Shown: one piece after another, positions 11,177-22,782 of the stretch
Layout: the number at the start of each line of letters is the position of its first letter
Position numbering within the stretch: position 1 is the stretch's first letter
Source: Zygnema cylindricum
Taxonomy: Eukaryota; Streptophyta; Zygnematophyceae; Zygnematales; Zygnemataceae
Length of the DNA stretch: 62,000 nt
Assembly: GCA_037447655.1 (NCBI GenBank)
Contig: JBBHKE010003248.1
Span: 73,007 to 135,006 of the forward strand
Reading direction: 5' to 3'
The notes under the pieces: model-generated
Databases searched by the model: none
Told to the model about the DNA's origin: nothing
What the model saw: only the letters and a program-made list of their open reading frames with translations
Translations under genes and position numbers: made by a program

Positions 11177-12049
11177 TGACCCACAGAATGAGCAGCCTAT
11201 GTAAAGCCTCTAGGATAATATTTGCCCCTTCTACTTTCCCGCTGAATAAGCGCCGCCCAGGCACACAAATATTCAGACCACTCTCACCCTTGTGAGGACA
11301 AGACTCCCCTGAGTCAAACGCAAAAAGAATCACTGAATTTGCTCACCCGAGCAGTAAGTTATGGCTTGTCAAATATGACCTTTATAGTTACAAGCTCTCT
11401 TAGAGAGAGAGGTACCTAAATATTACTAAGTCTCGGTCTGCCTACTCACGACTACCTACTATTAAACCCTAGTCCAATAGGAACACTATAAAGTACAAGA
11501 AGGTACAATGGGCGATGTACTTATTGTACAACTATTGTACGACAAGGTCTACAAGGTGACACCTGTCATATCGGAAGCCAAGGTTCCTCCTCCCATCTTC
11601 TCCGGTATCAAATAATGTGGCGCCACGTGGCACCGCGTGACGCTATATCCGTATGCCGCCGGAAAGCTCACTTCGCGTGGCGGCTATAATGCCGGCCGTC
11701 CGATCAAAACATATTTTACACGGTTCAGATTCGCGTACATGCAGAAATTGCTCATTTTGGTTAGTCTGCTGTTAAATAGCTGTTTCGTTAATGTTTATAT
11801 ATTTATTAAACCCGTCACGTGTATCGTTTCGTAACGCCTTAATGGTTAAGGCGTTAGGCTATAAAGAATATAGAGGTCACAGGTTCAAAACTAGACCTAT
11901 GCATCATTTTAGCCAAAATACCCTTAACTGCAAAAAAACTGCCACTTTCTAAATATGGCGGCAGCCATGGCGCGCCTTTGATCCTTACTCTCTTTCTTTA
12001 AAACAAAACTAAAATAGGGAAATGAACTATTAATTACCTCTTTTCAACA
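11157..12049 (-). repeat. 5' LTR of copia A
   Basis: This is the near-identical partner of 4959-5850. It has a TATAAAG box at 11380-11386 (minus) and ends with the Gag start block ATGGAGACCACAGAATTTCA. Confidence 0.9.
11832..11906 (+). other. Antisense tRNA-like block in LTR A (5' copy)
   Basis: This is the same block in the other LTR of A, with B box GGTTCAAAACT. Differences from the 3' copy cluster in the B-box half. Confidence 0.4.
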
Positions 12050-12054
12050 AAATC

Positions 12055-12990
12055 TTCAAGGCTGAGCAGTTGTGGATGACCTTAGTGGAGATCTATAGAG
12101 CTAACACCATTTAGTAGCTTCAGCTGGCTGAGCAAATGCTGATCAGTTACACTTTCAAAAGAGGAAAGATGTTGGACTTTTGCACCGATCTCTCTTGTCT
12201 ATACATGGAGATGGAGAGTGCCGCATGGACAGGCATTATGAAGATGAAAGTTAACACTCTCATCATGAAGTTGCCGGAGGAGTATGAAAAAATAGTGTAC
12301 CGATTGCAACAAATAGATGATAGTGCTTGGAAGTGGAGCACCGTGGTTTGAATGATACTTGTACAGGAAAACACTATTTAGATCCAAACAGGAGGAAAGA
12401 GCGTGCAAGCTCTAGCTGCCGGAACTGAATGGTGAAGGAAGGATTCGAAGAAGCCATACCACAGCTTCAAAGGGGAAAAAGATCAATCTGGAGAACCGAG
12501 GACTCCAAAGAGCCTTTGTCATTTCTGCAAAAAGCCGCGGCACTTCATAGCTGATTGCATCAAGCTATCCGAGTTGAGGCTCCAAGAAAATCGTGGAGGT
12601 GGTTCTTCCGGAGGGAAGAAGAAAGCACTTGTGGTCACACGAGTGAAAGGAGAGACCGAGGAGGACGAGTCCTCCGAGGAGGAGGATGGGGAGCTTCTTC
12701 TTGACGAGAATCTAGAGGAGTTCGAGATTCCTCGAAAACAGAAATGTGCCCTTGGAGCCATTCGGGAAGCACCAGAGGAGGGATGGATCATCGACTCTGG
12801 TGCATCCATGCATATGTGTCGTGACAAGCACCTCTTCACTAAGCTAAGAAAGTTCCCTACTGTGGAAATAGAGTATGGGGATGGGAGAGTAGTGACCACA
12901 TATCTAGTGGGATCGGTAGATCTGAAAGTCTTAGTGGAGGGTAACCCTCTTTTCTCACCTTCTCAGATGTGCTCTACATTCCTCAGTTGA
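12055..12990 (+). pseudogene. copia B gag 3' part and protease
   Basis: This continues B gag beyond element A, with several stops near the start. The nucleocapsid zinc knuckle is intact at 12517-12558 (CHFCKKPRHFIADC, the C-x2-C-x4-H-x4-C pattern), and an acidic Glu/Asp-rich linker follows. The aspartic protease active site DSGA lies at 12793-12804. A frame shift near 12960 separates this part from the integrase. Confidence 0.85.
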
Positions 12991-13697
12991 GTAAGAATCT
13001 TGTGTCTACTTCTGTATTAGATGACAAGGATTTTGATACCTTCACTAGAAAGGGAGTCTTTACAGCTAAGTATGGAGATGAAGTCTACTTCACAGCTGAT
13101 AAGGGAAGCCAAGGAATGTTTAAGCTTAACTTGAGTAATGAAAAGAAGAGTGCTTACTATGGTGGTGTTCCGAGCTTGATGATCTGGCATAAGCGTTTGG
13201 GACATGTGCATTTTGATAGACAGAGGGAAATGAAGAAGCTGGGTGTAGTAGAGGGCATTCAGTTTGGGGATAATGAGATGATGGATGACTGTAGTGGCTG
13301 TGCCCAAGGTAAGGCTCACAGACTTCCCTTTCCCAAAACTGCCACATATAGAGGTGAGAAAGTACTAGATCTGGTCCACACAGATATCTGGGGACCAGCA
13401 AGGGTGCCTTCGGTTGGGGGAAAGAGGTATATGTTGACAATTACCGATGATTGGTCAATATATTCCAGAGTCTACTTCCTGAAAACAAAGTCTGAAACAC
13501 CAAAATACTTTAAAGAATACAAAGTCTGGAGTGAGAAGTTGCACGGAACCCCCATTAAGAGAATAAGGAGTGATAATGGGGGAGAGTACACCTCTAACCA
13601 GTTTGAGGATTATTAAAAAGATGAGGAAGTTCAGCATCAGAAAACTGTACCGAATAATCCAGAACAAAATGGGGTAGCTGAGAGGTTAAACCGGACT
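12969..13697 (+). pseudogene. copia B integrase (GAG-pre-integrase plus core)
   Basis: The zinc-binding HHCC region is visible (HKRLGHVHFDR, then CSGCAQGK), followed by the DDE core with HTDIWGP (first Asp), SDNGGEY (second Asp region), and the NGVAERLNR motif after a stop at 13615. Apart from that stop the frame is largely open. Confidence 0.85.
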
Positions 13698-14429
13698 TTG
13701 GGAGATAGTGTGTGCTGCATGTTGGTAGATAAGAAAATAGGAAGAAGATTTTTTTCAGAGGCCATGAACTGTGCTAACTTCATTAAAAAAAGAGTCCTCA
13801 CCGCAGCTAGTAAAGGAATGACCCCTTATAAGAGATGGGTTGGAAAGAAACCGAATGTTTCTCACTTGAAAGTATTCGGTAGTCAAGTTTACAGTCTTGA
13901 CACAGATAAGAAAAACTAGAAACTAGATGCTAAAGGGAAACCGCGATTATTTGTGGGATATGATGAGGATGTCAAGGGATATAGAGTCTATGACTTAGCG
14001 AAACAATATATCATTCTGGTAAAGCATCTAGTTGTCATGGATGAATGGAAGTCTTTTGATCCCTTCAAATACAATAAGCAAATCAGAATTAGCTTTGAGT
14101 CCGAGAGTGAGGAGGACTTAGATCTTCCCAAAAGGGACACTAGTGAAAACATGATTGCAGATCAAGGGGAGATAAAAGATAGGGGAGATATACCAGAATC
14201 TCCTCATATTCCTTCACCCTTTGAGGAGAGAGAGGAAGAGGAATCAGAACCGGTTCCCATGGATAGGGGAGCTGATGAGACAATTCGGAGGAATCTAAGA
14301 CTACCCTCCATTCCAGCTTCGGACTTTGAGGGATAACGGAGGAGCAGCAAAAGGCTTCAAGGAAAACGGGCTGCTTGGAAGGCAACAAATCTTTCTCATC
14401 CAGATGAGCCTCATTCATACTCGGAGGCA
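13698..14429 (+). pseudogene. copia B integrase C-terminal part and linker
   Basis: Two open stretches (13698-13919 and 13953-14336), separated by one stop, encode the GKKPNVSHLKVFG motif and the acidic linker that in copia Pol joins integrase to RT. Another stop follows at about 14335. Confidence 0.8.
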
Positions 14430-15119
14430 ATGGACAGTCCGGAGAAAGAAAGGTGGGTCAGAGCCATAAATGATGAGATGGCTTCAATTATGGAGGCAAA
14501 TACTTGGGAGCTGGTGGACTGTCCACCAGATAGAAAACCCATTGGGTGTAAATGGGTATTTAAACTAAAATTGAATCCAGATAACACCATTGAGAGATTT
14601 AAGGCTCGGCTGGTGGCAAAAGGGTTCACTCAAAAAGAGGGGATAGATTATGAGGAGACCTTTGCTCCGGTAGTTCAATTCCCATCTTTAAAGATTCTCC
14701 TTAGTCTAGCAGCAGCGGAAGACATGGAAATTCACCAGATGGATATCAAAACCGCCTTCCTCAACGGTGAACTAGAGGAAGAAATCTTAATGCGGCAACC
14801 ATAAGGTTTTGTAGAGGAAGGAGAAGAAAGCAAAGTCTGCAGACTTATAAAGTCCTTATATGGACTAAAACAGGCCCCCAGACAATGGAATAAGAAACTA
14901 GATGAGTTTCTTACCAGTCTGGGGTATATTCGGATCAGTTCTGACCATTCTATCTATATGTTTGAGGATGAGAATGGTGTGATTTTTATTGCAATTTATG
15001 TGGATGATTTGCTGGTATTGAGTAAGTCTATAGAGAAGATAAATAGGTTAATGAAAGATCTGGGAAGTAGATTTGACATGAAGGATTTAGGTGAGGCTAA
15101 ATATATTTTGGGAATTTAA
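14430..15119 (+). pseudogene. copia B reverse transcriptase
   Basis: This is an RVT_2-type RT. Motifs in order: WVFKLKLNPDN, RLVAKGFTQKEGIDY, MDIKTAFLNGEL, SLYGLKQAPRQW and the catalytic IYVDDLLVL. Single in-frame stops at about 14802 and 15117 interrupt an otherwise good frame. Confidence 0.9.
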
Positions 15120-15720
15120 ATGGAAAGAAATAGGAAGAAAAGGATCATCAGACTTACACAGAAAGAGGCTATAGGAAATATGCTGGAGAAATTCCAGATG
15201 GAGAATGCAAACAGTTGTACCACTCCCATGGACTTGAAGAAAGTAAGTGATGGAAGTGTAGAAGGAGGAGTGATAATGTTAAATGATCAGATGAGGCCTG
15301 AAGAGAGGCAGTTTATGAAGTCTATTCCCTATAGACAGGTTGTAGGAAGTTTGATTTACTTTATGACTTGTACTAGACCAAACATAGCTGCAGCAGTTGG
15401 AGTCCTCAGTAGGAGTCTTAATGATCCTAGAAAGAGAGACTGGGAGGCAGCCAAGAGAGTAATGAGATACCTGGTGGGAACTAGGGATCTATGGTTGCAT
15501 TTGGGAGGGGAGGACACTGACAGAACTACTTGGAGTGATGCCAGTTATGGTGATGCACCTATGAGAAGATGCACTTCTGGGTATGTATTGTATCTGGGGG
15601 AAGGTGCTTGTTGTTGGAGCAGCAAGCAACAAAAGGTTGTTGCTCAGTCCACTATGGAGGCTGAGTACATGGCCTCTTGTTCTGCTGTGAAAGAGCTGAT
15701 GTGGGTGAAGTCCTTGTTGC
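15120..15720 (+). pseudogene. copia B RNase H, part 1
   Basis: The copia RNase H is read from the TRPNIAAAVGVLSR block through DASYGDAP, CCWSSKQQKVVAQST and MEAEYMAS. The frame is broken at codon VKSLL by insertion of solo LTR C. The coding sense resumes exactly at 16748 after one copy of the GTTGC duplication is removed. Confidence 0.9.
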
Positions 15721-16747
15721 TGTAGAAATTAATGGTCCATTTTAAGTATTTTCTAGGTCTAAATAGAAATATAGAAAGAAGCCGAGGCAGTCTACCTCTA
15801 ACTTCTTTCTCCAACTCTCAAACTTGTCGCAGTCACTGAGAAATTGGAGAGGGAGCTAGAGCCATGGCTACCTACGCTATCCAGAGGTTTACGGGAAATT
15901 TATATTAGTTAGGTGTTTATTTACTAAAAGGTATGTGCCGGCCACAGGATTTGATCCTCGTACCTACCGGCCGGCAGACAACAGTTAGCCGATAGCCTTA
16001 GCCGTTAAGTCTAGAACTAATGTTACGTAGTATATGGTTTGATATTTATTTAAACATAAATACGTAGGATAAATCATTTAACTGTAATTGTTTACGGGAT
16101 ACATAGATCTGGTAATGTATAAAGTACAGATTACGGTACGGACAAGAAATCAATACCTCGCATTTATTTCTTTAGTGAAATGAATACCGCGCATGTATTT
16201 ATTACGACTACGATTAAAATCGACTTTAATCGGACGGCCGGAATTAGCGCCAAGATCGCGGAAGAAGATTTCGGCGGTTTGTGGCGATCGCCACATCGGA
16301 TGACACGTGGGAAAATTACATTGGATCGTGGCATCTCCGGAGATTATGGCACCGAATCCGGATATGACATGTGTCGACATTTAGGCCATGTCGTAAAATG
16401 TCCGTAGATACGGAACTGTAATCTGATTGGTTCCATACATCAGTAGATAGAGTCTGTGAGAGAGATAGGACTTATAAAAAGTAGGAGATAGACCTCTCTC
16501 TCCCAGAGAGCTTCTATACAAAAGGTCAACTTTGACCCTCTATAACTTACTACTCATGGGAGCAAATTTAGAGATTCTTTTTGCTATCGACTCAAGGGAG
16601 TCTTGCCTTCACAGGGGTGCAGGTGTTCAAAGTTTTTGTCTGCCAGGGTGGCAGTTGTTTTTGCTGAAACACAAAGGGGTCAGAGTTATCCTAGAGGCTT
16701 CTTGGAAGCTATCCACTCTGGGGACTTATGGAGGTCTCAGAGTTAAA
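15721..16747 (+). repeat. Solo LTR C (copia), inserted in B RNase H
   Basis: It begins TGTAGAAATTAATGG and ends CAGAGTTAAA, with GTTGC on both sides (15716-15720, 16748-16752). Removing the LTR and one GTTGC restores the B reading frame exactly. Its last 20 nt, ATGGAGGTCTCAGAGTTAAA, align with the Gag-start block of LTRs A and B, with the final CA mutated to AA. It is a different subfamily from A and B. No internal region is present, so it arose by LTR-LTR recombination. Confidence 0.88.
15935..16015 (-). other. Antisense tRNA-like block in LTR C
   Basis: On the minus strand TTAACGGCTAAGGC (A-box-like) is followed about 46 nt after its GGCTAAGGC by GGATCAAATCC (one change from the B box). 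It is opposite to the LTR, in the same relative place as in A and B. Confidence 0.4.
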
Positions 16748-17024
16748 GTTGCAAGAATTTGGGTACATGAAGAAGGGAGTACATGAAGTGTTTTGTGACA
16801 ATCAGGCTGCTATTGGGATTGTAGCCAATCCAAAACACCATTTCAAAGCTAAGCATGTGGATATAAGATTGAGCTTTGTGAGGGAAAAAGTGGAAAATAA
16901 AATTGTGAATTTAGTGTATAGGACTGATGGGGAATTGGTGGCTGATATGATGACAAAGCCTGTGCCTTCTCCCAAGCTAAAGTATTGTAGAGAAAAATGT
17001 GGATTAAAAGAGAAATTAAAATAA
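16748..17024 (+). pseudogene. copia B RNase H, part 2 and Pol C-terminus
   Basis: After LTR C the frame continues with EFGYMKKGVHEVFCDNQAAI, the VDIRLSFVREKV block and ADMMTKPVPSPK. It stops at 17024, seven bases before the polypurine tract. Confidence 0.9.
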
Positions 17025-17030
17025 GACTAG

Positions 17031-17043
17031 AAAATAAGGGGAG
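17031..17043 (+). promoter_or_regulatory. Polypurine tract of copia B
   Basis: AAAATAAGGGGAG sits immediately before the 3' LTR, in the position of the plus-strand primer. Element A has the equivalent AATTAAGGGGAG. Confidence 0.8.
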
Positions 17044-18039
17044 TGTTGAAATCACTAGATTTAGGGGAGGTATTTTCTAGGTCTTAAATAAAATAAGAAG
17101 GAAAATAAAAGCAGAGGCAACTTGCCTCCACCTTCTCTCTCTGACCCCCATACTTGTTGTAGTCACTGAAAGAGAGAGAGGGTGGTGGAGCCATGGATGC
17201 CTTAGCTCCATAGGCAGGGCTTAAGAGTGACCTAAGTCACACTCAACCAAAAAGGTTGAGTCCGGTAGCACTCGAACCTCCAACTGGTAGGGCGAGGCAT
17301 AGATGTCAACCCTTACCAGTCTGTCGTAGTAGTCCGTTAGGATACATAGGGTTCGATAGCTATTTAAACAATAGATAGACGACTAAACCAATTAACGGAA
17401 TTACAAATAGGATACATAGAAACTAGTTGGGAAATTAAGTGTGGACGAAACAAATGTACCGGACATTTGTTTTGAACGGCTGGGAATTAAAGCCGACTTA
17501 GATCCGACGGCACACATCATCGCCAAGATCTTGGGATGGCCGCTTTGGCGGTTTATGGATGTAACATAACCTGGCGACACGTGGCAATTTATCATTGGGA
17601 AGCCGGAATCTCGGGGAGCGTGAGGGCAAGTCGGAGGAGACAAGCGTCCATTCCATGGCCTTGTCGTAAACAGGCCGTACAGAAAGTACATCGGCCATGG
17701 TACTTTTCTGTACTATACAGTCTTCTGATTGGTCCCGTACTTCAGTAGATAAGGGTTGTGAGAGGGTTTGGGACTTAGTGGATTGAGGAGGTAGATGCCT
17801 CTCTCCCAACAAGCTTCTATAAATATTGGCATCTTTGCCGCTTGATGATTAATCGCCTGGTAAGGCGTTTTCAGTGATTCTTTTTGCTGTGGACTCACAG
17901 GAGTCCAGACTACACAGGGGTGCAGTCAGGTTATCTATTTATCTGCTAGGGTAGCAGTTGCTCTCGTTGAAAGTGGGTTAGTCAAAAACTACCTTGAGGC
18001 TTCCTCATTCTTGGTCCAAATGGAGAACACAAAATTGCA
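17044..18039 (+). repeat. 3' LTR of copia B
   Basis: This is the partner of 3564-4558 over its full length. It is preceded by the purine tract AAAATAAGGGGAG. It ends at AATTGCA at 18039, after which the sequence leaves the element. The Gag-start block is kept here as ATGGAGAACACAAAATTGCA. Confidence 0.9.
17253..17326 (-). other. Antisense tRNA-like block in LTR B (3' copy)
   Basis: This is the same block in the 3' LTR, with B box GGTTCGAGTGC (one change from the 5' copy) and a similar A-box-like word. Confidence 0.4.
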
Positions 18040-18833
18040 AAGTCCACTTGCCAAATAGGACGTTTCGTACCGGCGGCGTCTTTTTTAATAAATTCCGCCT
18101 GTCGCACTTTGTTTCGTACGTGGGGCGTACACTTTAAAACATTTCAAATATTAGACGTTGGATCACTTCGCGATCCGCCGTCCATTTCACTTTACGCAAA
18201 CTGTACTTTTACAAATGTTTGTTCGCGTCACTTCAATTAAATTCCGTACGTTCATAATGTAAATCACATGTTTTCTCCCCCAATCCACAAATCCATTCGA
18301 ACCTCCACATTAAATTCTGTGGGTACCACGTATTACAAATCGCGTCGAGTACGCACGAAACGTCGCGTACCCATGAAACTTTGCGTACGCACGAAACTAA
18401 CTTTTCAAAAACAACATTTGTGACATTGTAGATGTTTAGGGTATTGTGACATAGCGAAGTCATGTTACCATGTGATTTCATACGTACATGCGCGTGAGGA
18501 GCACTGGAAAAAATAGAGTGTTCTCTTTGTCATTCAAAATTTTTGAAAATGTTTGACGCGTGCAATCCTAGATTTCTATTCGTCAATAGGGTAGTATTTT
18601 GATAAAAATCAGGTCGCAATATGATTCCAGTGCAAGTGTGAAGATGAGCTGGAAGTGGGTCGCGATGATAATAACGCCAAATTGTTGTACCTTCCAAGTT
18701 CCAAGATGACGCAATATGTACTAATGTTTTTGCCCATTTTTCGTACGACGCAATATTTTCTCTTTGCAAGTCCCATTTTCTATGAAAAGAACGGAAAAAA
18801 ACCCTTACTTGAACACATGGGAACACGCCCTAA

Positions 18834-19227
18834 CTCGCACGAAAAAAAAGCAAACAAACTGCGCATACGCGGAAAAGGACAATTCTAATGTCAAACTAAT
18901 GTGATAAAATGGATAATGTGATCGACCAAAATGAACCACAAATGTCTACGAACTAAACTTGCCAAATTAACATTGACATTGAAATTCCAGACTGTATTTT
19001 TAAAGAACATGGAAAATGCAGGAACAAAAATTGGGAAATCCACACTTGAATCCAAGGAATCCCGTGAAACAGGGAAATACGACCTTATGGAATGTTAGCA
19101 TTTCGTATGTTATAGTGACGAATAACAATTTGTTCAGTTGAATGTTTTGATTGGGTTAAAGAATGGTGTGGGACAATGATGACTTTCGTCTCAACATGCA
19201 GAAAAAACAAAGCGATAGTTTTGGCAT
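18834..19227. other. Intergenic, no gene seen
   Basis: Short spacer between the Harbinger-like element and the fold-back element. Nothing is recognised in it. Confidence 0.5.
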
Positions 19228-19230
19228 TTA

Positions 19231-21438
19231 GGGTGAAGTTTCATCATACGTTTCTGTAATCGTACGGCCTACTCGGCCAACTCTGCAGACCAGGTCGATT
19301 GAGGTAGCTTCTCCATCAAGCGCCGCCAGTAATCATACGGAAACGTTTACTGACCGTAATGTTTTGTTCACTTCTCCATCAGGTTGTGTCAGCTTGGAAT
19401 CTATCACGTACGTGCTTTCTTTCGATTGGATGCACGTAGGTTCTTGTTGTGACGGCGAGCAGTCAAAGATTCTAAAAGCACAACATCTGAAATTGTATCC
19501 ATTCATCCAGCCGCAAAAATAAATTACGTGAATGTACAATTTGTACGTTCCTGTTTTGTTTTTTTGTAGTTGTTTTGTCGTTCGTGATTTGTTGTGGCGC
19601 CTCAAATTTCGGTTGTCACCTAATCGTGGAGGAGCCGTCACGGTACATTCTTCAACAAAGTTTTTTTTTGGTGGTTTTTGTTGGATTTGATTCCCGCCTG
19701 TCCGAAGGCGTATGGCAAATGTTCGAAGGCGCGCGGCTCGTCATGACCTTTCGACACGTAAACATTTTACACGTCCGATGATTGGCTAGTCTCCTTCTTG
19801 GGGACACTAGCGAATCACTGGACGAAGTGATCTTTTGCTTCGAAAACTCATAATCGGACGGTCAAAGTTGTTGCCCAAATTTTTGGGGAATCTTGACGAA
19901 TCTCCATAATCATGTTTTATAAAAAAAAAAAAAAACATTACGAACCTGTAGAGCAATGAGCTAGATCTGTATGGAAATGCACTTTTTCAAGTAAACAACC
20001 TCACTTTTCGCCTGATAGAGGTTCACCCTGAGTCGATGTTCCATCACGAAGAGTCTCTAAACCACGTATTCTAAATTGACTCGCGCCACGCAAGCTACGA
20101 TCCGATAGTGAATATCTTTCAGATATTTAGCATTGATAAACTTAACTTCAAATTTTCACTTGCGTACCATGTAGTTGCGTACGAAGTAATCATACGACAA
20201 AACTTTTATACTTTTTGCAAACGTCAGTCTGTACGCCAGCTCATTTTTTGAGGCTTATGTTTTCGAACATAACGAAAGTCCTTTGAGAGAAATAGTGTGA
20301 CGAACAAAAGTTACCTAAAATAGCGTGACGAATGAATGTTACGAAATTTCGTTTTTATTTTCGGTTGTATTTTGGAAAGCACGTGTCATGTGAAAATCTT
20401 AAGATTTTTGGTTGGTTTTCCATCATGACACGTAGCTTAATCGTCTTTCGTGTCACGATTAATTTTTTGTGTATCTGCCGACCCACCTTCTCGAGGTAAG
20501 TTCACAGTTAAAGAGAAAAATGAAGCGAACTCCTCGCAGATGAACATCCGACGACCAGTATTACTTCTAAGACCTTCGGAGAGTATCGGCAAGATTCTCA
20601 GTAATGTTATTTTTCATATAAATACAAAATAGGCGATACGATTTGGTACGGAGAGTCGCGGATTTCAATAAACTACGCCAATTTTTGCCAGATGGAATGT
20701 CACCCTTAAGGCCAAGTTCCATCAAACGAAAATTGGGGTATTTTACAGAAATCCGCGACTATCCGTACCAAAACGTACCGCTTATTTTGTTTTTATACGA
20801 AAACATACATTACAGAGAATCTTGCCATTATTCTCCAAAGGTCTGGGAGGTAATACTGACCGTGGGATGTTCATCCGTGAAGCGTTCTCTTCATTTTTCT
20901 CTGTAGCTGCCAACGTATCTGTAAGATGTGGGTTGGCAGATACAGAAAATAATTAATAGTGACACGCTGGACGAAAAAGCTACGTGTCTTCATGGAAAAC
21001 CAACGAAAATTGACGAAATTTGCACATGGTATGTACTTTTCAAGATGCAACTGAAAATTAAAAATGTAATCTCGAAACGGTCCTTCGTTGCGCAATTCCT
21101 TTCGTCACACTATTTCCAGCAAAAGATTTTTGTCATGTTCGAAAATAGGAAATCTGAAAAATGAGCTGGCGTAAAAGACTGACGTTTGCAGAAAGTACAA
21201 AAGTTATGTCGTATTATGTGTTAGTATGCAAGTACATAGTACGCAAATGAAGATTTGAAGTGAAATTTGTCGGTGTGAAGATTTTTTAAAGATTTTGAGT
21301 ATCCGGTCAAAACCCACGTGGTATCACTCAATGTATAACACGTGGATTACAGACTCTTCGTGATGGAACATCGACTCAATTAACCCGGTCTGTGGAATTA
21401 GCCGTACGATTACAAAAACGTCTGATGGAACTTGGCCC
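19231..21438. mobile_element. Long fold-back (inverted-repeat) element
   Basis: The termini are GGGTGAAGTTTCATCATACG (left) and, inverted, GGGCCAAGTTCCATCAGACG. Both continue for about 85 bp of imperfect match, including TGTAATCGTACGGC. TTA flanks both sides (19228-19230, 21439-21441). The arms extend inward: 20033-20690 pairs with 20740-21390 (shared landmarks GAGTCGATGTTCCATCACGA, GAAATAGTGTGACGAA, TCGCGGATTTC), so most of the element folds on itself. About 700 bp at 19316-20030 lacks a partner and looks like an insertion in the left arm. No transposase is present. Confidence 0.75.
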
Positions 21439-21477
21439 TTAGTCGAATATATTAACATTTTTCGCTACAGGTCCTTA

Positions 21478-22698
21478 TGGTGCGTCCCTTTGTAATGGGT
21501 TCTTTGAAAAAGTATTTTGGACTGTAGTAAGATTCTCCGTACTACTTTGAAGAGCGTCCCAATGTGCGAAAATGAAATCGGAATTCTGGCATGTGATGGT
21601 TGTAGACATAGGTACAATTTTGTGACGGATGAAGACGACTACGGAACTTTTGACAATAGATGACGCCAACTAAAATAGCGACAGTTGTAGATGTTTAAAT
21701 TTTTGTAATTTTGTGACGTTGTACATGTTTAGGGTTTTGTGATATTGTGACGCCATGCTTACTTGTGACAACGTCGACGTCATAAATTCAAGAACTTTTT
21801 GCCATGGCTATCCGATTTTGTTTTTTTGACTTTTCTCATTCGACTTGGCATAAAAATATACATAAAGGTAGTCAATTTTTTTTTTTGAAATGTCTTTCCT
21901 TTTATACCAGTTTTGTCGTGCCTCATTCTAAAAAGTGTGAGATAAAAGCGATAGTGTAAGAGGGAAAGGGGGAGGCGACGACGGTGAAAAAGGACCGTGA
22001 ATGAAAGTGGAGGTCCGAGACCGCTGCAGATTTTTCTCCGTACATTCTAGTTTTTTCCGTACATGCTCGTGACGGGCAGGGAGAAAAATAGCGAGTGCTC
22101 TCCCTAGTCCTAATATTTTTCCACTCGTGCGGCACTTGTGTGGACCGTTTTTCATTCGTTGTTTGGGTGGTACTTTCCCTAAAATCCAATCGCGAGGCTA
22201 TTTCTCATGAAGTTTTTTGACGGGCTGGATTCTCTTGCCCGAGGGTCGGAAAAATGAAAACGCGTTCACATGACGACAAAATTGAAGTACATTAAAAGTA
22301 TCGACGTGACGTTTGCTGTACTTTTAAAGAATTGATTTTTATGTACGGATAAAGTTTTTATCGTACGGAACTGCGTTTTGGTTCAAAACGACAAAATAAA
22401 GTTGATACTTTAATGCATGGGGACGTACCAACCGTGAAACGGCACAGGCTGGAGGGCGGTAGGTCTACAATGTCACGAAAAGTCACGTGACGTCACAAGC
22501 AGTTACGAAAAATAACGTGCGTCATCACAGATTGTAGACGTTGACAGCCGTCACGGGCATTGTCGACGTATACAATCGTCACGCCCTTAAGTGACAATTT
22601 CGTTTGGTACACATGGGGACACCCGAAATCCGGGTCCGCCGGATCCGCGTTAAAAACAAAAAAAAATCTCTAAGTTTGAAGTACATATAGACGCACCC
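21478..22698. mobile_element. MITE, GGGTGCGTCTCT family, copy 1
   Basis: The right end (inverted GGGTGCGTCTATATGTAC) and a decayed left end (TGGTGCGTCCCTTTGTAA) are both bordered by TTA (21475-21477, 22699-22701). The last 300 bp match 44350-44618 closely and 46849-47010 in reverse. The part at 22166-22310 also matches 46693-46848. No open frame is shared between copies. The right end is about 85 bp before the TATA box of the next gene. Confidence 0.7.
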
Positions 22699-22782
22699 TT
22701 AGAAAACCTAAAACACGGAAACCGTACGCCGGCACCCGTACTGTTTCATTTTCCGTACTTTTGCAGCACGACATGCCAAAAC

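Larger units (their letters stand above)
4959..12049 (-). mobile_element. Ty1/copia retrotransposon A (young, inside B gag)
   Basis: A 7.1-kb minus-strand element with LTRs at 11157-12049 (5') and 4959-5850 (3'), flanked by AAATC at 4954-4958 and 12050-12054. The LTRs differ at roughly 17 positions by eye (about 2%). Gag is one open frame, RT is open with IYVDD, but integrase and RNase H are broken. The RNase H end is present three times in tandem. The zinc knuckle and protease carry changes at key positions, so it could not work by itself now. Confidence 0.92.
3564..18039 (+). mobile_element. Ty1/copia retrotransposon B (old, nested host)
   Basis: This is a complete but decayed element: 5' LTR 3564-4558, primer site 4559-4572, gag-protease-integrase-RT-RNase H in copia order, polypurine tract 17031-17043, and 3' LTR 17044-18039. 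Coding sequence runs 4539-17024 and is broken by element A inside gag, by solo LTR C inside RNase H, and by several stops and frame breaks. The two LTRs differ clearly more than the LTRs of A do, so B is older than A. No 5-bp target duplication is seen (ATATA to the left, AAGTC to the right). Confidence 0.85.
2434..18833. mobile_element. PIF/Harbinger-like non-autonomous element, split by copia B
   Basis: The left terminus GGGCGTGTTCCCATGT begins at 2437 and its inverted copy ends at 18830. Both are flanked by TAA (2434-2436 and 18831-18833), the 3-bp target duplication typical of PIF/Harbinger insertions. Inside the left end the arms diverge at once, so the TIR is only about 16 bp. The original element is about 1.9 kb (2437-3563 plus 18040-18830) and carries no transposase frame. 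Everything between is the copia nest. The right subterminal sequence (CAAGTAAGGGTTTTTTTCCG on the minus strand) resembles that of the MITEs at 43840 and 26771, so these belong to one superfamily. Confidence 0.6.
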
